From contig JAYWAM010000034.1 in the NCBI GenBank assembly GCA_043782425.1, positions 1 through 19,335 on the forward strand: a stretch of 19,335 nucleotides of DNA. Direction: 5' to 3'. How positions within the stretch are numbered: position 1 is the stretch's first letter; each line of letters opens with the position of its first letter. The position numbers and the translations under genes are program-made. Below, one piece after another: positions 14,618-19,335 of the stretch. A model generated the notes under the pieces. It was not told the DNA's origin and did no database searches. It saw nothing but the letters and a program-made list of their open reading frames with translations. The DNA is from JAYWAM01 sp043782425 (lineage in GTDB: Bacteria; Pseudomonadota; Gammaproteobacteria; Burkholderiales; Usitatibacteraceae).

Positions 14618-14944
14618 TCACTTCTCAGCATCGGGGGCGATGTTCGCCGGGGGGACTATGCGCTGTGCGTCACTCTGCTGGCCGTCTTTCGCGCTGGCGT
14701 GCTTTTTATGCGGCGCAGCTTTGTTTGTTGCGGCGGCAGAATGACTTTTGTTCGCAGCCGGAAGAGCGGGCGCGGGCGCGGCCTCTGGCGCCGACTTGGC
14801 GACATGGCCGCCCTCGCAGGTGGCGAATGAGGCAATTTCTTCGCCGTAGTAGGCGCACGCGCTGTCGTCAACGCTTTGCGGAGTCGCAAAGGCAGGGATA
14901 AATTGCAGCGTAAAGAACATTGCAAATAGAGTGCGGTAAAGCAT
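14618..14944 (-). CDS. Small secreted Lys/Ala/Pro-rich protein
   Basis: A 108-residue protein with a signal peptide (MLYRTLFAMFFTLQFIPAFA, cleavage after AFA). The mature part starts with a short Cys-pair segment (ACAYYGEEIASFATCEGG) and continues as a low-complexity tail rich in Ala, Pro, Lys, His and Ser, with no domain I recognise. The start codon has the shared AAGGGGG ribosome-binding site and the complete shared leader. The presence of a conserved leader and signal peptide makes it a real gene despite its length. Function unknown; a periplasmic or matrix-associated basic protein is the only safe statement. Confidence 0.7.
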   Translation of the reverse strand: MLYRTLFAMFFTLQFIPAFATPQSVDDSACAYYGEEIASFATCEGGHVAKSAPEAAPAPALPAANKSHSAAATNKAAPHKKHASAKDGQQSDAQRIVPPANIAPDAEK

Positions 14945-15120
14945 AAAACCCCCTTAGCGTTAAAGTTGTATCTGGTGCGGATCAGGTCAGCTTGGAGTGC
15001 GGCGGCAAGACGCGGCTTTTGCAAGGCCAAACATTTAAAACCCTTTGCGCCAGGAAATCCAGGCCGCAAACGTGGCTCTCTATCTACTGTTACGAGGGCA
15101 GCGCAGCAAAGCGGACATGG
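14945..15120 (-). promoter_or_regulatory. Shared leader, copy 6 (upstream of small secreted protein)
   Basis: A complete leader copy with the box at 15075-15120. It matches the leader at 12534-12708 almost base for base in its first 40 bases and with scattered changes after that. In this copy the GCGGCG hairpin has decayed (GCGGCGGCAAGACGCGGC). The box core keeps CTCGTAACAG and can pair CTC with GAG and GCT with AGC on its flanks. Confidence 0.6.
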
Positions 15121-15261
15121 GGAATAAAATTATTAGGGATTTCTCGAAATCGAATAGCCCGCCGATAAACCGCCATCGCTATCCGGCGCAATGCGGCAGC
15201 GCCTGATTCCATTTCTCAACCATTAGTTCGTTAATAACGACTGCTCGAAATCGCAAATATT

Positions 15262-15362
15262 CGTCGTCCCAGCGGAGGCTGGGACCTAGTCCCATCAACA
15301 TCATTTTGAAGCAATAATCAGATCTTGTAGCGGACTGGGTCCCAGCCTCCGCTGGGACGACG
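15262..15362. repeat. 31-bp inverted-repeat pair with nested palindromes
   Basis: Arms at 15262-15292 and 15332-15362 are reverse complements over 31 bases with one mismatch. Each arm is itself a hairpin (CCCAGC-GGAG-GCTGGG). The 39-base spacer holds no ORF. The arms resemble the GGGAxx-type dispersed repeats of neisserial and other proteobacterial genomes. The pair lies downstream of the YeiH-cytochrome gene (stop at 15451) and could act as its 3' hairpin. Apart from this and a TCGTTAATAACGA palindrome near 15230, the gap 15121-15450 shows nothing. Confidence 0.65.
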
Positions 15363-15450
15363 GGTTCTCTCGTTACTCATCACGGCTTTCGTATTTGAGG
15401 CCATTAATTAATGCGCTAATGAACCGTAAATGGAATAATGCCTACAAGGA

Positions 15451-16917
15451 TTACAACGAGTTCAGGAACGCATATACGGCAGCCTTGTCGCGCTCGTTCA
15501 GGTCGAGGAAACGGTCGCGCACTATCCGCCCTTCTCCGTCATGGGCAGCGATAGTGTCGCGCAAGGTGGTGGCCCGGCCATCGTGCAGATAGCGGGAACG
15601 CAGGCCCAGGCCCAGGAGAGGCGTGGTGCGCCAGTCAAAGCCATTGGCGTCCCCTTGCACGATTTTGTCATCCAGGGCGGGGCCCATGTCATGCAGAAGC
15701 AGGTCGGAGTAGAGGTGAATTTCCTGGTCTGCGGCGGGCATGCTCGGTACATGGCATTTGGCGCAGCCGATGGCGTTAAACACCTGGGCGCCCCGGGATA
15801 TGGCGTCCCGGCCATCGATCACTCTTTCCGCCGCGGCGCCCGCATGTGCAGGCGCGGCGGCAGGAGACGGCAGCGCAAGCCGGGTGTAGCCATAGCTTGC
15901 GGCGGCCGAAAGCCCCAGGATGAGCACGCTGGCGAGAAGAATGTGCATGACCCCTTTTCCTGCGAATAGCTTGGATATCCGGGTATTCAGGCCCAGCGCC
16001 ACCATCACCACGATGAACAGGAAGGTGTCGAATTGCAGAATCATGCCCTTGGCAAGGCCTGGCAGGGCCACTGCGGAGTTAAACAGCATGACGGCCAGGA
16101 ACCAGGCGATAAACCAGGGGAAGGCCACCGGGCCGGACTGAGACGTCCTCGAGCGGATCTTCCAGAAATAGCGCATAGCCAGAATCATGGGGATCAGCAT
16201 CAGCACCTTGGCCAGCTTGACCAAGGTGGCCGTGTTGACGGCCAGCTCGGATACGGAAAATCCTGCCCCATAGACCTGGGCAAGCTCGTAGATGCTGGCC
16301 CCCACGAATACCCCGTAGGTCTCGTCGTCAAGCCCGGGGATGAACCCTTCCAGAAACAGATAGGGATAGGCGAACAGGGCCAGGGTGCCGAACAGCGTGA
16401 TGATGGTTACGGCAAGCGCCGTTTGCTGCGGACGTCCCTGGATGGTGGCAGCCGTTGACAGAATGGCGGCAGCGCCGCAGATGGAACTGCCTGCGGCCAG
16501 CATGACGGAAAAATCCAGGTCGAAGCGGAAAACTCTGCGCAGCAACCACAAGGAGATGAAGAATACCGAAAGCAGTTCCGCCGCAGCCACCAGCCAGGGA
16601 GCCCATCCCAAGTCGAGGAGCAAGTGTACGGTCACCCTGAATCCCACCAGCACGATGCCCAGACGAAGCAGCTTGCGCATGGCAAACTCCAGTCCTGGCC
16701 TGAGGTTGTCGGGCAAGTGCATGACGTTGCCTATCAACAGGCCAAATAGGATTGCCACCAGCAAGGGGTTTCGGGCCAGCGGGTCATTCAGGCCATTGGT
16801 CAGCCACGAGGCCACCAGGGCCAACAGCGCCGAGACGGCCAGCCCGGGGACCAAGGGCTTCCAGTAACTGGCGCCGAACCAGGAAAGCATAGTGGTGCGG
16901 ACGTGCAGAGCGCTCAT
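15451..16917 (-). CDS. YeiH-family transporter fused to C-terminal cytochrome c half of DHOR
   Basis: A 488-residue fusion. Residues 1-350 are a polytopic membrane protein with about ten hydrophobic segments and the YeiH/UPF0324 signatures GSSICGAAAI (143-152) and LVKLAKVLMLIP (232-243). Members are annotated as putative sulfate or sulfite exporters. After a Pro/Ala linker (350-363), residues 370-488 carry one haem site CAKCH (385-389), then LYSDLLLHDMGPAL, WRTTPLLGLG, YLHDGRATTLRDTI and a final FLNSL. This is the C-terminal haem half of the DHOR (di-haem oxidoreductase) family, which normally follows the N-terminal half in one chain. The N-terminal half is the end of the gene immediately upstream, which overlaps by four bases (ATGA). 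GGAGG precedes the start. The cytochrome probably lies in the periplasm. Confidence 0.88.
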   Translation of the reverse strand: MSALHVRTTMLSWFGASYWKPLVPGLAVSALLALVASWLTNGLNDPLARNPLLVAILFGLLIGNVMHLPDNLRPGLEFAMRKLLRLGIVLVGFRVTVHLLLDLGWAPWLVAAAELLSVFFISLWLLRRVFRFDLDFSVMLAAGSSICGAAAILSTAATIQGRPQQTALAVTIITLFGTLALFAYPYLFLEGFIPGLDDETYGVFVGASIYELAQVYGAGFSVSELAVNTATLVKLAKVLMLIPMILAMRYFWKIRSRTSQSGPVAFPWFIAWFLAVMLFNSAVALPGLAKGMILQFDTFLFIVVMVALGLNTRISKLFAGKGVMHILLASVLILGLSAAASYGYTRLALPSPAAAPAHAGAAAERVIDGRDAISRGAQVFNAIGCAKCHVPSMPAADQEIHLYSDLLLHDMGPALDDKIVQGDANGFDWRTTPLLGLGLRSRYLHDGRATTLRDTIAAHDGEGRIVRDRFLDLNERDKAAVYAFLNSL

Positions 16918-19154
16918 TTGGAGACCTCCGCGTCCGGTCGGGTCAAAGTCCGCAGATAGGCGGCGACGGCCTTTACGGTATTGGCATCGATATCGAATCG
17001 CGCGGCTTCGCGCCCGGCTAATTCGGTCTGCACGGTGTGGGGATTGGAAAGCCCCAGCTCGCTACTGAAGGCGTTTGCGACCATGTGTTCCAGGGAATCT
17101 TTGTCGGCTTTCCAGCCATAGCGCCCGATCTTGAGCCCATCCCTGGTCTTGACGTAGTTGGGCCGGCCATGGATGCCGTCACCCTTGCCCACGGCGTTGG
17201 CCAAAATGGCTTCCGCGGGAATCCGGTCGGCCAGCGCGATGCCATAGAGCGCAGGAGGCATGCGCGAGGAAATCACGTTCGTCTGCCTGGGCACACCCGC
17301 CGCAGGCGCGTTGCTGAATCCGAACTCACGCAGTGAGTGGGTGCGCGCCACGGGTGCGTTGAGGCCATCGAGTGGCTGTAGTCTGCCCGTCACGGGGTGA
17401 ACGCGCGCAACGCGTGTGGCGAAATTGGCCTCCTTCGTGCTGCCGCCGCCGGGCGTCGGCTCATCATGGCATTCCAGGCAGGAACGGGCATTGAACAAGG
17501 GACCCAAGCCTTCTGCGGGCGTGAATTGCTTGGCGAACAGGGCAGCGCCCTGCGCAGGCAAGCCCCCATCCGCAGCGGGCTGCTTGGCTGCGTAGCTCCC
17601 CTGAGCGTCGAATGCGCCGACCTCGATCACGACCCCGGCTCTATCAGGATACTGGGGCACGGGACCAGTCAAGGAAATCCAGATTTTCTGGGCATCGGCG
17701 GAAACCGCAACAGCTTGGATGGCAGCAGGCCCGACGATTCCCAGCCCCGGCACGGCGATGCGTGCGCGGGCCAGCACTGCACCGGTCTGCGACAGCCGCA
17801 GCAGTACGCCGTCGCCCCGGTTCGCGACAAACAGGTCCGAGCCGCCGGAGAGCGTGGTATGGCTGGCGAACCTGGGATTGGCTATCTCCGGGAGCGCGGC
17901 CGCCAGGTCCACGGGTTGGTTGAAGTAGGCGGAAGATAGGTAGCGCGTGCCCTTGAGCCGGAAATGTGTGGCGTCGTTATCCAGGTTCAGCACGGCAATA
18001 CGATTGCCAAATTGGTCGGCGAGATAGAGTGCGCGGTCGGGGTTCCACTTGAAGGCGATGCCGACAAGTCCGTTCGCATCCTTGTGCGGCATGATGGTGT
18101 TCGGGCCAGCAAGCCCGTCCACCCCGTCTTGGACGTGGACCTGGGCCACGCTGCCGTCCGCCAGGGCGACGGCAAACACGGCAAAGCCCGTGGCGTCGGG
18201 GGATGCACCCATGAAAGCGGTGCCCAGCCCGCCACTGGAAAGGTTTCCCGCCGTGTACTGTCCCTTGACATCGGATCGCGCCTCGGGAAACACGCTACGG
18301 TAAAGGTTGCCGAGTGCGCTGCGCCCAAACAGGTCGCGCGCATAGGCGCCCCGTACGCGGTTTGATGCCTCCGCGGCAAACACGCCCCCCGATTCCAGGC
18401 TCGGTGCGTTATCCAACGGTCTGCCATCCGGGTCTAGCACACTGCTCATGGCGGGCCCGGACGGCCCCATGGGTGCGCTGGCGAACCAGGGCCGGCCAAA
18501 AGCGTTGTTGACGGAAACGTAGCGGGGATTGGAGATGGCGGGCATACGGGCGGTGCGCGCTTGGCCATTGTAGTAACCGTTCAGGAAATCCTTGCTCTGG
18601 GCCGAAAAAAGCATGACCCTGCCATCAAGGGTTGCCGGGGATTTCTTGGCGAAATCCGGGGGGATGAGCAGAGGCTCTGTGGTGCGCGGGTCCAGTGACA
18701 GCACGGCGCCGGGCGCAAAACCGGCCTTTGCGGGAGGCAGGCCGAAGTTCGATTGACTGGTTACCAGCAAGCGCTCCGGGAACAGCGCCCGCCCCTCGCG
18801 CGTCTGTGTCAGAAACTCGGGGTTGCTGGGGATAGCCCCCCCGGCATGGAACATCCCCACTTGGCGCAGTCCGCCAATGCCGGGAATGCCGACGGCAACA
18901 ATCCTGGCCTGAAGAGTATAGAGGGGCGGGATGCCGACGGGGTTGACCGCGACGCCTGCCGGTTCTGAGTCCGCTGCCACGCTAGAAACCACGGTGTCGA
19001 TTGCCGGAACTGTGCCGCCACCTCCAATATTAAATTTTGAGTGTGCCGGGATATTGGCGAAGTGGGCGGCGTGGGCGGCGCCGCTCCATAACGACAGGAC
19101 GGCAGCGCAACACCATAAGCTACGCGCAGCATTTGTAAGACAAGCGCAAAGCAT
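16914..19154 (-). CDS. Periplasmic beta-propeller plus N-terminal cytochrome half of DHOR, with YVTN-derived N-terminus
   Basis: A 746-residue protein from ATG 19154, which follows AGGGG; the frame is open to 19268 but the signal peptide (ending in AHA) belongs at 19154. Residues 1 to about 77 copy the signal peptide and first blade of the local YVTN propellers (HFANIPAHSKF, AGVAVNPVG). From residue 78 the sequence changes to an unrelated propeller-like region (NPDRALYLADQFGNRIAVL, SGGSDLFVANRGDGVLLRL). Residues 535-735 are the N-terminal haem half of DHOR: QGAALFAKQFTPAEGLGPLFN, haem site CLECH (559-563), PALYGIALADRIP and GRYGWKADKDSLEHMVANAF. The second haem half is on the next gene. A membrane-associated di-haem enzyme complex is inferred. 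Its substrate is unknown. Confidence 0.85.
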   Translation of the reverse strand: MLCACLTNAARSLWCCAAVLSLWSGAAHAAHFANIPAHSKFNIGGGGTVPAIDTVVSSVAADSEPAGVAVNPVGIPPLYTLQARIVAVGIPGIGGLRQVGMFHAGGAIPSNPEFLTQTREGRALFPERLLVTSQSNFGLPPAKAGFAPGAVLSLDPRTTEPLLIPPDFAKKSPATLDGRVMLFSAQSKDFLNGYYNGQARTARMPAISNPRYVSVNNAFGRPWFASAPMGPSGPAMSSVLDPDGRPLDNAPSLESGGVFAAEASNRVRGAYARDLFGRSALGNLYRSVFPEARSDVKGQYTAGNLSSGGLGTAFMGASPDATGFAVFAVALADGSVAQVHVQDGVDGLAGPNTIMPHKDANGLVGIAFKWNPDRALYLADQFGNRIAVLNLDNDATHFRLKGTRYLSSAYFNQPVDLAAALPEIANPRFASHTTLSGGSDLFVANRGDGVLLRLSQTGAVLARARIAVPGLGIVGPAAIQAVAVSADAQKIWISLTGPVPQYPDRAGVVIEVGAFDAQGSYAAKQPAADGGLPAQGAALFAKQFTPAEGLGPLFNARSCLECHDEPTPGGGSTKEANFATRVARVHPVTGRLQPLDGLNAPVARTHSLREFGFSNAPAAGVPRQTNVISSRMPPALYGIALADRIPAEAILANAVGKGDGIHGRPNYVKTRDGLKIGRYGWKADKDSLEHMVANAFSSELGLSNPHTVQTELAGREAARFDIDANTVKAVAAYLRTLTRPDAEVSK

Positions 19155-19266
19155 ATAGCCCCTATTTGTTTTTGTAAAAAAATTGGGCGTACTTGGGTGC
19201 GATTCAAACTGATGTGGCATATTTCCAATTCTCGATAGAAACGTGAATAAATTCGCCTGATTTGTC

Positions 19267-19286
19267 ATTCCCGCGAAAGCGGGAAT
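19267..19286. repeat. dRS3-like repeat
   Basis: ATTCCC-N8-GGGAAT with a GCGAAAGC centre, the form of the neisserial dRS3 element and of similar repeats in many proteobacteria. It lies about 110 bases upstream of the DHOR-half gene. The rest of 19155-19335 shows no gene; the last 60 bases are AT-rich without a clear promoter. Confidence 0.6.
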
Positions 19287-19335
19287 CCAGCAAGTAGAGG
19301 CGCTACTCTTCTTGACAAACCCATTATGATAAGAA

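Overview
The window is a gene-dense accessory region in which every supported gene lies on the minus strand. Nearly all products carry a signal peptide or lipoprotein signal. Moderately high G+C, an IPTL-CTERM protein, a 'SGWG' C-terminal domain, a YeiH/di-haem cytochrome operon and dRS3-like and GTAGG-type intergenic palindromes fit a betaproteobacterium best. That assignment is inferred from gene content, not from a marker gene. I see no rRNA, tRNA, CRISPR array or transposase.

Layout, read in the direction of transcription (right to left). (1) 19154-15451: a two-gene, ATGA-overlapping operon. The first gene is a beta-propeller plus the N-terminal haem half of a DHOR-type di-haem oxidoreductase. 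The second is a YeiH-family membrane transporter carrying the C-terminal haem half of DHOR. (2) 14944-14618: a small secreted Lys/Ala/Pro-rich protein. (3) 14084-12735: a seven-bladed YVTN propeller with a SGWG domain. (4) 12533-10914: a CSLREA/beta-helix protein ending in an IPTL-CTERM anchor. (5) 10842-6829: a tight three-gene operon with a CsgG-like lipoprotein and two large unfamiliar exported proteins. (6) 6272-5199: a second seven-bladed YVTN propeller. (7) 4962-2563: a secreted GH5 glycosidase fused to an alpha/beta-hydrolase and two Ig-like domains, preceded by a 23-codon coupled upstream ORF. (8) 2163-43: two tandem paralogous beta-helix proteins.

Two themes stand out. First, many unrelated exported proteins share a promoter-proximal leader (a roughly 46-bp box at six sites, within a roughly 175-bp leader that is nearly complete at three) and/or a common 'ML.R.L' signal peptide. 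Leader, signal peptide and mature protein appear to have been shuffled as separate modules. Even the DHOR gene seems to have received the signal peptide and first blade of a YVTN propeller. Second, a di-haem oxidoreductase seems to have been split, with a putative sulfur-oxyanion exporter placed between its halves, which suggests a membrane-anchored two-subunit redox complex. The intergenic regions are full of dispersed palindromes and hold a frameshifted fossil of a second IPTL-CTERM tail. Together this looks like a region specialised for cell-surface and exported proteins that evolves by duplication and domain swapping.
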